A stretch of DNA of 64,000 nt from JBBDQZ01 sp040905705 (lineage in GTDB: Bacteria > Bacteroidota > Rhodothermia > Balneolales > Natronogracilivirgulaceae), in NCBI GenBank assembly GCA_040905705.1, contig JBBDQZ010000071.1, positions 1 through 64,000 of the forward strand. Direction: 5' to 3'. The translations under genes were made by a program, and so were the position numbers. The notes under the pieces were generated by a model. It worked only from the letters and a program-made list of their open reading frames with translations. It did no database searches and was not told where the DNA came from. Each line of letters starts with the position of its first letter. Position 1 is the stretch's first letter. Below, piece by piece: positions 52,972 to 63,320 of this stretch.

Positions 52972-55900
52972 TTACGGAGTCATTCCTCGCGGGCGCTCCT
53001 TTCCCGCCCGGGTACGTCGTCCCGTTCTCAATATGTTAGGAACCCTTCCCCCCCTATTATCTAAATACAGCCTACCGTTAGCTGCGTTTGTATGGGCAAC
53101 TACTCCAGTGTGACCCCTGGGGGCATAAATGTGCTTTCCTGATGGCCCTTGATATAGTATAGTTTTTCCGGTGTCTCCCCAGGCACGAAGGAAGTAGTGG
53201 CAGCTAAAACACGGATCGAATCTGCCATACAATTTTATTGTCGCCCCCGTCATCACAACGCCCTGAGCTTCCAATTGCTCAAACCAGGCTCGTGCCTGCG
53301 GTTCGGTATGGTAGCGCCCTCGAACAACAAAAGCGGGAATGTTCTCACCAAATTTGGTTTCTGCAGAAGCCTTCCCTGACCGAAAACTCTGGCCCCTTAT
53401 TTCTCCGCTCCGCAGTATTACCTCGGCGTATAGAGGATGGCCGGTTTCTTCCAGAGCTTTTGCATTCGTTTGATTCTTTGTGCCATTTAGTGTGCCTGGT
53501 TTTCCGCGTACCCCGATGTATCCAGCGGCTGCAGCACTGGCAATGTCAAATATTCCCGTGGCAATATTCCCTTGAGCCAGATTGTAAGCACCTTCCGTGC
53601 CGCCCGCAATGGCGATATAAATGCCCAAGCTCGGTGCCAGGTATAATGCAGGACCCGCAACAGCGCCAAATGCCGCCCCCCACGCCAATTGAGACAGGTC
53701 GAATTCATCTCTTGTGCCGTCAATTATTTCGGCGATTTGGCGACCGGCCGCAAAAGTAGCTCCGATAGCAGAGCCAACTGCTGCCCAATACAAGAGAACA
53801 GCCACTGGATGGCGGCCATTGGGGTCTGAAAAAGCGTGAGTATTATTATTTGCAAAATTATATAGATTCCAGTCGTTATCCGGCCCCGCGGGATCAATCT
53901 GCAGCATTCGTTTGAATTTGGGGTGATAAAACCGCGCGCCCAAACAATAGAGTCCGGTCTCATAATCGTAATACATTCCCTGGAATAAAAACGGATTGCC
54001 GATGGGCAGGCCCAGCGGGTCGCCATTGCTATCGAAAAGGGAGGGTTTTCCTGTTAGGTTATGATGTCCATACACTTCCACCACATCACCTGAAGGGTTG
54101 CTCATGAACTTCGCCGTGCCCGAACGATCGGTATGAATGTAGAGTCGATAACGGGAGTTACCCACGGCACGTCCATCGTTTTCCATCATACATACACCGT
54201 TGGGACCATGGAAGAAACGGCGAATCCAGGCATTGTGAAAAGGCCGTTCTTCAATCAGTTTGTTTTGGTAGTAAAGAAAACGAACGCCCTTTTTCAATAT
54301 ACGCCGATCATATGTATCATAATAACAATCCAACTTCAGGTTTTGAGTACCTTTGTCATAGATGGCCACCAAACGGTTGAACGCGTCATAGCGATAATCG
54401 TACTGATGATCCTGAATCATATTCCCGCGTCGGTCATGAAAGATATCGTGCGTATCTTGTTGTAAATTTCCGTTGTCATCCACATACATTTCAGAACTGC
54501 GGCCAATTTGATTGGCCGAATTGTAGGTGTACAGCAATGCAACTGGATTTACCAATAACCATTCGTTGTTGGCGCTTTTTTTGTTTTTAAGGGGACCTTC
54601 TTCACGGCTTATTGTGTTGCCATGGGAATCATATAAATGCCATAACCCATAATCGGGTTTGGAAGTTAAGTTGTTGGCATCTATTCCACCTTTTGTCACC
54701 ATTAAGTGACCGAGACTGTCAAAATCATTCAAACTCGCCTTGTTTTTTTTCAGGTCTTTAATAACACTGGGATAGCCTCTTTTTTCCAGAACGTATTCTT
54801 CCGCCACGACCGTTTTTTGGTTTGCCGTAAGTCCGGGAACCATACCTAAAGAATCGGTTCCGGCGACCGTAGAGAGGTATAAGCTGCGCTCCAGAACACC
54901 TTCATTATTGTGATCCACCCGGGTTACATGGTTGTTCTCCGTATGAATGTGTTTGAGGTATGAATGCTCATAATCAAAAGACAGTATTCGCTGATTTAAT
55001 ACATTTTCATAAATATGCGAGTAATTGCCCAGTGGGTCGTAAACATAACGAATCGCCGCATTACCTGAACCCGGGTGGCTGATAAGAGCAAGTTCTCCCT
55101 GATCGCGATAAATACCTGTAGCCGCCAAATCCTGATGGTCAGAAAAAATAGTTTGCTTTTGCCTGTCTTCCCAAACCTGGTTTAATGAGTCGTAATGTTG
55201 CTCCACGTCAATTGACTTATTGGCCACTCCATTGTTGTCGCTGGTCGCAACACACCGTCCCAGTCCGTCGTATTTGAATGTCTGCTTCGTGCTCCCGTAT
55301 ATCGTGGGGGCCGGGCTTGCACCAGGTGCAGCAGAAACAGAGCGCTCTATTAATCGCCCCGCAGAATTGTAATTGTAATCGATTTTGATCTGGTCCGGTG
55401 TAGTCATCGATTTGAGCAGTCCGTCTTCCCAGTAATCGAAAATGAGCTGATTCTTTGCGGTGGGCCCTGTACCTGCGGTGCTGGGACGATTAAGCATCGG
55501 GAAAGCATCATCAGCCATCGTGGTTGTCAGCCGTTCATTTCGGGGGCCGTAACTATGTTTGATTATATGTCGATTGAGCTGATCTTTAATTTCCAATACG
55601 TTGCCGTTTTCGTCGTATTCATATTGAACGACTTGCTCCGTCTCCACAGGATTTTGATGGAGAGCTCCGGGAAATTGTAGACGGCCGCCAACCCTGACTT
55701 CGCGACGTGTCTTCACTCGCCGGCCTGTTGCATCGTATTCATGGTAGGTTCGATTACCCAGGTCATCCTGGATAATGCGTAAATTTCCCATCGTGTCGTA
55801 ACCAAGCAGTACGGGTCCTTTACCAGATTCGTGAGAAGACGTAATTTTACTGGCGGCATTATAAGTATAGAGGCCAACCGTTACTTGTGAGCCATTCGGA

Positions 55901-58900
55901 GAGCGTTTCGAAACTGCAGTTGTATTGCCCAAGCCATCATATTGGGTATTGGATTGTCCGCTGACTGTGTTAGCCGAACTACCTAAATTACCTCGGCTGT
56001 CATATCGATACTCCGTTCTAAAATTGGTTGGATTGATATTCGCTACGCTATGCACACCGCCGTCATACTCAAGTTGCGATATCTGCTTACCTGAATCAAT
56101 CCATTCCTGTTGCCAGGTTGCACCTTGCTTTTTCCATCTGAAAACTTTGTTATGAAAGGCTGTGGGATTCCCTGCTTCGTTCAAAAAAGTGATACTTTCA
56201 GCCAGAATTTTTACCGTGATGGTTTGAGTGTTACCGTCTACACTTCCCTCAGCCGCATGATAAGTAACCCGGCCCAGCGCATCGTAAAGTCGCTTTTGGG
56301 CATTTCCATAAGCATCCAGAGTGGTTATTGGATTGCCCCATGCATCGTAAATATATTGAGTTTCCCGGTCTCCACTGTTCACATAGCCGGCGGATTCACT
56401 AACTAATTGTAAACTCCCGTCTTCATCATAGTCATAACCTTTCTCCCACCGGGCGGGGAGGCCTGGAGCTATTTTTTCTTTATTAAGGCGGTTTTGGGGA
56501 TCATAAATAAATTCAGAATAATTGTTGCTATCCGGATTGACACTCCGATTGGCATTTGGTGAGTGTTTTTTCCACACGTTATCTTCTTCATCGTATTCAT
56601 ATCTCGTTGTCAGCGCCAGTCCGGCACTGTCGGCAATTTCCTTAATCAAAAGCCCGCGACGATTGTAATCATAGTCGTGATACACGGTTTTTGTCGGAGC
56701 CGTATCGGCCCCCTGTGGAAAATTAATATCCTTGATCAACTCAGAACGTTTCTCAAGACGATGATTCACGTCATACCAAAACTGTTCCACAAGACCATCG
56801 GGCCAACGATTTTCAATCAATTCCCCGATTTCATTGTGTTTATAAATTATGACATCGCCATTCAGATTGGTTTCTTCCTTGATGTTTCCCCAAGCGTCGT
56901 AGCTCCGTTTGTTAATGATGGTGTGAACCGGCTCCAAGAGAGAAGAGCGGCTTACGGATGAGTCATCGGCATCGATTATTTCTTTCGCTTGACGACTGGT
57001 GGGAATGTCAACACCTGTAACTACCGGGGCAGCCAATCCTCCTTGGGGATTGGCTAAGGCATAATATTCAATATCGATTACCACTCCCAGTTCGTTGACG
57101 TATTTGATAGGCTGTCCATAGTTATTGTACTTCCAGGTTTTAACGCGTGTGCTCCGGCCCTGTGCGTGAACGCCGGTAGTTAATGCGTTTTCTTCCATTT
57201 TATACAAGTTGCCCTGTTCCGTTTCCAGCTGTGCCGTTTCGTAATCATAGGTGTATGTTGTCAGATGACCCAGAGGGTCATTACTGGCCTTGACATGCTG
57301 GTAGCGGGGTTCGTATGTCCACGTCCATTCTAATTGAGTTGGCTCTGAAATCGAGGGATTCTGCGCGTAATCAGAAAGGCCTACCGTATTAAGCAATTGC
57401 TTGCTTTGCCCGGCTCGTGGATATTTAATCATATGTGTCATGTTCACCCACTCACGGGGGTCCTGAGACGCGCTCTGATAACGGTATTGTACATCCATCC
57501 CCAAAGGAGTTTCGGTACGTGTGGTCAGCCCATCATCATTATAATGTTGTTTGGAGATTTCAGGCGTGCTGTTGGAAGGCTGATGTATTTCTAATGCAAG
57601 CGTTGCTAAATGAGATTTTCCGGGTTGAGAAGGGAATTTATAAACAGTACTGTGATTTCGACGATTTGTGATGGTGGTATCGCCACCACTATAGGCAAAA
57701 ACATAATCGCCATTGCCGAAGGACTGTCTATCAACACGTCCGTCGCTGTTGTATGTCATGGATACCAATGGATCGATACCCGGAGCACCACCGATACGGC
57801 TGACGGATCCCTGAGGATCCTGAATAGCCATCAATTTATTGTGTGTTGCAGGCACCGCAGGCGTGTTATGATAATCATATTGTTTTTCCCGGCCTGCAGG
57901 ATAACTGTTATGAGAGGCTGTAACGACAGGATTTCGCACACTCTTGAATCCGCCTTCAGCACCCCGTTGACTGCTGGCGTCGTGATAGGAATATTGCCAG
58001 TCACGGCCCGTTAGATCACCCATGTTTTTGAGACGTTCTTTGTCGTCATAGCGCAGCAGTATTTTCTGTTTGATCACATCAGAAACATGGGCTAATAGTC
58101 CTGTCTGATCGCTAATACAATCAACTTTGTTCCGGCTACGATCTTGAATAGCTCTTAAAGGGAAAACCGGCTGCCCGCGATCCTGCCTCAGAAAAATTTC
58201 CTCGTTTCCGCCTGACCATTGTAACTTAACCAGACTTTGACCTTGCAAGATTAACTTCGCGAATAATCCGCGAGGAGAAACAAAATCATTGCTTCCAGCC
58301 TGACGAATAAATGAATAGTGCAATCCCTTGCCATTTATATAAAGATATTCGTCGTCATTGATTTTTTGTATCCAGCTGTTAAACCCGTGATTCCATCCCA
58401 ACCCGACCGGCCCATCATAGTCGTTAAAACTCAAATAATTTCTTTTCCAAACAGCATGAAGCTTTCGACCTGCCAAGGTTAGATCTGTTTCTTCCAGGCT
58501 GATTTCACCTGTACCCACTATTACCATATCATCGGCTCCACCTCTTGTGCCTTTACGATGTTCAGGAGCGGAAGGGACCTCTTTATTATTTATTTGTTGT
58601 CGACGGGGATTATGTGTGACCGGCCATACCTGATAAATCACATCGCTCAAAAATTCATCGATCCTTACGCAGCCATGGCCTTGCATTCTCAGCGTCGCGG
58701 TGTTTGCAAATTCGGCAGCATGATTCCCTGACAATGTGATGGTGGTGGCGTTTACCAAATTTCCCTGCTCATCGATATATCCCGTCATCGGTAACCAGCC
58801 GGTTGCACCGGGAGACCCAACCTCGATTTGCAGGATGCGGTCATCTCCCGACAATATTTGTCCTAACCGGTCGCAGGTGGCTACGGTAATCATCATGGGA

Positions 58901-61900
58901 GAATAAGTGAAGGCCTCATTGATTTTAGCCTCAACCCTGAATTCGTCTCCCACGTTGAGCGTATCACGTTCTTCAAAGTTCCCCGAATCGTTCTGAACCA
59001 TCACCCGGAAATTCAGTTCGCGGCTGTTGATAAAATTCTGCAATTCAATCGGGCCGTTTAAATGGGGGAATGTATTTCCTGTCGCGTGCAGGCGGGCTCC
59101 TCCGCTATGTTTGACTATCGGCGCGCCGGCTTGTTGCAAGGCTTGAAGCTTTTGAGTATCGACACCCGGGGGTACTGCCAGGAACAGGCCTTCATATCCG
59201 TTTTCCGCTCCGGGCGAAGAATGGAGTTTAACGGACACACGGTCTTCTTCGGCAATGCCAGGATATTTTTCAATCGATCGGACATCCAGCGTAATGTTTT
59301 GAGGCAACGACATGGCCTGGCGTGTAGACGGCAAGCGATAATTCATAGTGCATAACCCTCTACGATTATCCAATACGACATCCGTCAGGATTTTTACGAC
59401 GGCTTTCATCTCGCTGGCGTCAGGATTGGCAAAATTGTTACGAGTATCCGTCAGTTCGACTTGTACACGGAGCATGGCCTTCTCACCAAGAGCATTTTCA
59501 ACTTCAAATTCAAGAACCTGAAGGCCAGGTAACAATTCCACCTTGTAATCGAACATTCCTTTCCAGGCATAAGGGCGCAGAATGGAGGCGGTTTCATTTT
59601 CGCTAACCAGGTTTTCGGCGACACCGTTAATCTTGATTTCACTGATGTTCGCAGCTGTGCCATCGGTAATGTCGGCGACGACGTCTCGCACTTCACCCTG
59701 AATCCGAAGTTTGGCTTTATTGTTCTCCACCAAAATAGCGTATTCAGGGTCACGCGCTTTCAAGTTTGTAAAAGTAATACTCGGCTTAGGACTATGCGGA
59801 GAAAGCACATCATAGTAAACAGGCAAGAGATTAAAAAAGGTAAAGGGCCTGGCCGCGGAAAAATAATTGGCATTCTGCGTATTATTGGCAATCGCATTCT
59901 TTGCGTTGGCATAAAAAAATTCAGGTTGAATCAAACCCACATATTCATGGTCTGCCGGCAGGTTGTTAAATTGCCCTCCGAAGTTCTGGGAGGATTCCAG
60001 ATGCATTGTGATCGGTTTGGAACGGTACAGTGTATATTGTGGATTGGTGCTTGCTCTTTCCAGGTCAATGTCACCACCCCCGCTGAGACGAACAGATACG
60101 GTACTGCCGTAATCCTGTGAACGAAGTTCCAAATAATATTCTTTGTCCGGATCCGGAGGCAAAGGGGCACCGGATTCATTGACTAAAGGAGTAGGCACCA
60201 GGCCTTCCTCACCGACCGGGAAATAATCGCTGCCCGATTTTTTGGCCAAACTTATACGTGGCGCAAAAAACATTGCCCTTGCCAGGATTTTGGAACGGGC
60301 TGTAGCTCTATGCCAGATATTATTACTGTCCTTCCACTCATAGGTAACCTCTGCGGTGACTTCGATGAAGTTTTCATAATTCACATCGGAAGCTGTGAAA
60401 TAAACTGTGACAGGATGAACAGCAGGGGCTCCAAAAAATTCAATTTCAATTTCGTCTGAACCGGTGCCCGGGGAGGTTCCCACTATTCCAGGCGTCACGT
60501 TAAAATTTGCCGGATCATCAATGGCTGACGAAGATGGGGCGGTCCGAATCTTGAAAAATAACTTGGCACTGATAAAACGCCGATCGGCAGCGGGGGCAAG
60601 TTCTCTTGTAATCAAATTAAAACTAAAAGGGTGCGTGGCCTGGGCATTTGGGCCTACATATTGAAGATCACCACTGACCGATTGCAGCTCGACCCCCATG
60701 TAATCATCTCTTGTCCCCCCAGCGTGTGATTCCACGAACCATGGAGGGTTTAAAGTCTGACCCAGAAATGATTCAAGCCGGTTTTCTGCGATCGTGTATA
60801 AATTGTGCTTGGGATCATCCACCATATCCGGCATATACAGTTCGTAATTAATCAGGCCGGGTGCTGAAGGGCGTATTTCAAGCGTGCTTATCCCCTGCCA
60901 ACCTGTTCGGTTTCCCGGTTCAAGATCACTTTGACCGGCCGTCTGTTCGGCAAGAATTTCAAACCCGGTCCAGGCAGGTACGTTTTGACTCCCAGTACCC
61001 GCATTCTGATCATTTGTTACAACCCATCGGGATACCATGCTCAACCAGCCGACAGAGCTTTTCCCCAAATCTTCGTCATTACCATTACCATGTCTATAGG
61101 TCAGAAGCCTCAGGCGCTTAACGTCCATCGTAAAATCATAGATAGGGCCCATTGGGTAATCTATTAATGCGAGCCTCACGGTCGTTTGCTCTTCCCTTAT
61201 AGAAAGCAGACAACTGAATTGTACCGTGCCCGGCATCAGGCTGGAAGAGCTTAGTATAAAATTATCACCCGTTTCTTTCATGGCACTGCGGCTAAAGCCA
61301 TTGATTAATCTCAACCATCCACCGCCGCTTACAATGTCAATGGCTACCCGCAATTTCTCAATACGGGCGCCTGGAAAATTTGAATCCTGAAGTTGTGCCG
61401 TCATTGACACCGTTTGTGCCACCATGTCTTCAACCAATCCGCTGGCCGGATCGATGGGTTGCCACGCAACATTCGTAAAACTACCCATCACCGTTACTAC
61501 CTTGCTGGCGTGATCACTCTGAACCAATAACCGGTTGGCACCTTCGCCATTGCCCAATACGAATTCAGGAAGTTGTATTTGGCCATCCGCATCGGTCGAT
61601 AAGTTGATGTGACTGCGCAATTGATCCGCTGCCGGTGGGCGGCCTTCAGGAAAGCCACCTCCCCCTTCAATTACAAAAACCATCACGTCTGCATTTGCGA
61701 CTTTTTCACCGTGATCTTTCAATTCCAGCTTGATTGAATTCGATGGCAACCGCAATTGAGGACAAGCTTCCAGATTTGCACCTTCCGTAATCGTCCAGAC
61801 TTCATTATGAACATCTACTCCGATATTCACTGCGCCCGTTTGAGAGGTGACACTGAAACCACTGGCAATGGTTACGCGCATACGGATGATGACATTGGTG

Positions 61901-63063
61901 ACGCTATTAGAGGCAATGTCACTTAACCAATCCCAAACGAAGCCATGTTGAATTCCGGAGGGGCCAGTCACCACCCCCTGTGTACCACTATGTCGCGGAT
62001 CCGATGACCCGGGCGTTGCTGTTTGAAAACTACCGCCGTTCACGGAATACTCTACATCTACCGAGACCGGTTCACTGTCAGGTTCTGCCACTTCATAATC
62101 CAGCAATACATCGGTACCTGATAAATTTGTGGGGACGGAAAGTAAATGGAGAGTCAATTGGCCGGGGGCTGTACTCGGAGGTAGCGTTGGCAACACGGTC
62201 ATTGAAAAAATTCGGGAGAATGCCGGGAAACTTAGGCCGTTGTTGTTTGAGACACGCGCTCTTAATATAATTCGTAACGCTTCCCCACCGCCCAAGTCTG
62301 ATTGTTTGTCCCAGACGAAAGTATATTGGTTACCGGCCGGGGCAGCCGCCAGCGCATTGACACCACTGTGGGCAGGATCGGACGTTAACGGCGTCGCTGC
62401 CTGAAACGCGCTTCCATTGATGGAATAATCCATGGTGACGTCTACTGGCAGGGCATTCGGATCACTGCAAAAAAAGTCGACGGCAATAGACGGTGCAATT
62501 GCGATATCGCCATCCGGGCTCAAAATAGTCACATCGGGCAAATTTGATGGCGCGGTAACAGGTGGGGTGAGGTCAATCGAAAAACTACCTGTTGATGAAA
62601 CAGAGCCTGGCCCCACGGAATCCGATCCCACTATTTGTATCACCACGTCACGGGCAAAATTTCCCAAAATGTCGGACTGCCAATCCCAAACAAATTGGTG
62701 GGCTTCACCGGCAGCGGAACTGGATAAACCAGTTGACCCCTGGTGACGCGGATCACTGGCCTTGGGCGTAGCTAATTGAAACGGTCCCCCAATTGAAAAG
62801 GCCACTGTTACATCCACCGGGTCACCAGTGGCATCGATGATGTCATAGTCCAACAATACGACAGCCCCCACAACATTTTGCAAAGGCCCGGTAATATTGA
62901 TGGCTGGCCGTACTCCAATGGGGGGCGCTGGAGTAGGAGTTGGAGTTGGTGTAGGAGTTGGAGTAGGTGTAGACGTTGGGCCGGGAGTAGGTGGAGTTCC
63001 TCCAAACAATCGGATCAAGGAATTGTATATTGCCCGGAAAATTTGGATTAAAAATTGAAGCAT
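52972..63063 (-). CDS. Giant RHS-repeat protein with C-terminal deaminase-like toxin domain
   Basis: The 3363-residue protein has an N-terminal hydrophobic helix (2-20) and a Pro-Thr linker (23-48). Three Ig-like repeats of about 120 residues (51-415) each hold FVWDxxSD. Long beta-rich domains follow, then a DUF6531-like entry (GEISLEETDLTL, GLGWNHGFNSWI) and dozens of YD/RHS repeats that build the toxin-enclosing shell. The RHS core ends near GLYCLGARFYHPKFKRMLQIDP. After hydrophobic helices the last 150 residues hold HTE (3252-3254) and PCFSC (3284-3288), the HxE...PCxxC zinc site of cytidine deaminase-like toxins. No signal peptide, PAAR or T6SS gene is visible, and no immunity gene follows. 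Confidence 0.9.
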   Translation of the reverse strand: MLQFLIQIFRAIYNSLIRLFGGTPPTPGPTSTPTPTPTPTPTPTPAPPIGVRPAINITGPLQNVVGAVVLLDYDIIDATGDPVDVTVAFSIGGPFQLATPKASDPRHQGSTGLSSSAAGEAHQFVWDWQSDILGNFARDVVIQIVGSDSVGPGSVSSTGSFSIDLTPPVTAPSNLPDVTILSPDGDIAIAPSIAVDFFCSDPNALPVDVTMDYSINGSAFQAATPLTSDPAHSGVNALAAAPAGNQYTFVWDKQSDLGGGEALRIILRARVSNNNGLSFPAFSRIFSMTVLPTLPPSTAPGQLTLHLLSVPTNLSGTDVLLDYEVAEPDSEPVSVDVEYSVNGGSFQTATPGSSDPRHSGTQGVVTGPSGIQHGFVWDWLSDIASNSVTNVIIRMRVTIASGFSVTSQTGAVNIGVDVHNEVWTITEGANLEACPQLRLPSNSIKLELKDHGEKVANADVMVFVIEGGGGFPEGRPPAADQLRSHINLSTDADGQIQLPEFVLGNGEGANRLLVQSDHASKVVTVMGSFTNVAWQPIDPASGLVEDMVAQTVSMTAQLQDSNFPGARIEKLRVAIDIVSGGGWLRLINGFSRSAMKETGDNFILSSSSLMPGTVQFSCLLSIREEQTTVRLALIDYPMGPIYDFTMDVKRLRLLTYRHGNGNDEDLGKSSVGWLSMVSRWVVTNDQNAGTGSQNVPAWTGFEILAEQTAGQSDLEPGNRTGWQGISTLEIRPSAPGLINYELYMPDMVDDPKHNLYTIAENRLESFLGQTLNPPWFVESHAGGTRDDYMGVELQSVSGDLQYVGPNAQATHPFSFNLITRELAPAADRRFISAKLFFKIRTAPSSSAIDDPANFNVTPGIVGTSPGTGSDEIEIEFFGAPAVHPVTVYFTASDVNYENFIEVTAEVTYEWKDSNNIWHRATARSKILARAMFFAPRISLAKKSGSDYFPVGEEGLVPTPLVNESGAPLPPDPDKEYYLELRSQDYGSTVSVRLSGGGDIDLERASTNPQYTLYRSKPITMHLESSQNFGGQFNNLPADHEYVGLIQPEFFYANAKNAIANNTQNANYFSAARPFTFFNLLPVYYDVLSPHSPKPSITFTNLKARDPEYAILVENNKAKLRIQGEVRDVVADITDGTAANISEIKINGVAENLVSENETASILRPYAWKGMFDYKVELLPGLQVLEFEVENALGEKAMLRVQVELTDTRNNFANPDASEMKAVVKILTDVVLDNRRGLCTMNYRLPSTRQAMSLPQNITLDVRSIEKYPGIAEEDRVSVKLHSSPGAENGYEGLFLAVPPGVDTQKLQALQQAGAPIVKHSGGARLHATGNTFPHLNGPIELQNFINSRELNFRVMVQNDSGNFEERDTLNVGDEFRVEAKINEAFTYSPMMITVATCDRLGQILSGDDRILQIEVGSPGATGWLPMTGYIDEQGNLVNATTITLSGNHAAEFANTATLRMQGHGCVRIDEFLSDVIYQVWPVTHNPRRQQINNKEVPSAPEHRKGTRGGADDMVIVGTGEISLEETDLTLAGRKLHAVWKRNYLSFNDYDGPVGLGWNHGFNSWIQKINDDEYLYINGKGLHYSFIRQAGSNDFVSPRGLFAKLILQGQSLVKLQWSGGNEEIFLRQDRGQPVFPLRAIQDRSRNKVDCISDQTGLLAHVSDVIKQKILLRYDDKERLKNMGDLTGRDWQYSYHDASSQRGAEGGFKSVRNPVVTASHNSYPAGREKQYDYHNTPAVPATHNKLMAIQDPQGSVSRIGGAPGIDPLVSMTYNSDGRVDRQSFGNGDYVFAYSGGDTTITNRRNHSTVYKFPSQPGKSHLATLALEIHQPSNSTPEISKQHYNDDGLTTRTETPLGMDVQYRYQSASQDPREWVNMTHMIKYPRAGQSKQLLNTVGLSDYAQNPSISEPTQLEWTWTYEPRYQHVKASNDPLGHLTTYTYDYETAQLETEQGNLYKMEENALTTGVHAQGRSTRVKTWKYNNYGQPIKYVNELGVVIDIEYYALANPQGGLAAPVVTGVDIPTSRQAKEIIDADDSSVSRSSLLEPVHTIINKRSYDAWGNIKEETNLNGDVIIYKHNEIGELIENRWPDGLVEQFWYDVNHRLEKRSELIKDINFPQGADTAPTKTVYHDYDYNRRGLLIKEIADSAGLALTTRYEYDEEDNVWKKHSPNANRSVNPDSNNYSEFIYDPQNRLNKEKIAPGLPARWEKGYDYDEDGSLQLVSESAGYVNSGDRETQYIYDAWGNPITTLDAYGNAQKRLYDALGRVTYHAAEGSVDGNTQTITVKILAESITFLNEAGNPTAFHNKVFRWKKQGATWQQEWIDSGKQISQLEYDGGVHSVANINPTNFRTEYRYDSRGNLGSSANTVSGQSNTQYDGLGNTTAVSKRSPNGSQVTVGLYTYNAASKITSSHESGKGPVLLGYDTMGNLRIIQDDLGNRTYHEYDATGRRVKTRREVRVGGRLQFPGALHQNPVETEQVVQYEYDENGNVLEIKDQLNRHIIKHSYGPRNERLTTTMADDAFPMLNRPSTAGTGPTAKNQLIFDYWEDGLLKSMTTPDQIKIDYNYNSAGRLIERSVSAAPGASPAPTIYGSTKQTFKYDGLGRCVATSDNNGVANKSIDVEQHYDSLNQVWEDRQKQTIFSDHQDLAATGIYRDQGELALISHPGSGNAAIRYVYDPLGNYSHIYENVLNQRILSFDYEHSYLKHIHTENNHVTRVDHNNEGVLERSLYLSTVAGTDSLGMVPGLTANQKTVVAEEYVLEKRGYPSVIKDLKKNKASLNDFDSLGHLMVTKGGIDANNLTSKPDYGLWHLYDSHGNTISREEGPLKNKKSANNEWLLVNPVALLYTYNSANQIGRSSEMYVDDNGNLQQDTHDIFHDRRGNMIQDHQYDYRYDAFNRLVAIYDKGTQNLKLDCYYDTYDRRILKKGVRFLYYQNKLIEERPFHNAWIRRFFHGPNGVCMMENDGRAVGNSRYRLYIHTDRSGTAKFMSNPSGDVVEVYGHHNLTGKPSLFDSNGDPLGLPIGNPFLFQGMYYDYETGLYCLGARFYHPKFKRMLQIDPAGPDNDWNLYNFANNNTHAFSDPNGRHPVAVLLYWAAVGSAIGATFAAGRQIAEIIDGTRDEFDLSQLAWGAAFGAVAGPALYLAPSLGIYIAIAGGTEGAYNLAQGNIATGIFDIASAAAAGYIGVRGKPGTLNGTKNQTNAKALEETGHPLYAEVILRSGEIRGQSFRSGKASAETKFGENIPAFVVRGRYHTEPQARAWFEQLEAQGVVMTGATIKLYGRFDPCFSCHYFLRAWGDTGKTILYQGPSGKHIYAPRGHTGVVAHTNAANGRLYLDNRGGRVPNILRTGRRTRAGKERPRGMTP
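62929..63000. repeat. GGAGTT/GGTGTA-type low-complexity repeat encoding the Pro-Thr linker
   Basis: About 70 bases of degenerate hexamers encode alternating Thr-Pro on the minus strand at residues 22-46 of the RHS protein. It is a linker between the N-terminal helix and the Ig-like repeats and may vary in copy number among strains. Confidence 0.8.
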
Positions 63064-63320
63064 AAAATGTTTCTAGTAATGCAGCGTGTCCAAAAGTATA
63101 ATGGCCCTGTGTTTATGCTGTGAGCTTATGGAGTTAAGTTAATGTATCTGCACGTTTTAGCCAACGTCAAATGTTAAATGCCAAACGCCATGGCCTACCC
63201 TCTTCCGAGCCGATAAATCTTGGATTGGCAATGTAAGCGCCCCGCGAATTCAGAGAAATTCTTTATAGAAATATAATTCCATCACTGTCTGCAAGGATTG
63301 TTCTTGTAAGAATCTTATCC

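Noticed and set aside
62929..63000. Regularly spaced repeats that could suggest a CRISPR or minisatellite
   Set aside because: The unit is only 6 bases, in frame, and encodes a Pro-Thr linker inside the RHS gene; there are no spacers or cas genes.
52972..63063. Alternative reading of the RHS gene as a cell-wall or teneurin-like adhesin only
   Set aside because: The C-terminus after the RHS core has a separate domain with HxE and PCxxC, which fits a toxin tip better than a pure adhesin.
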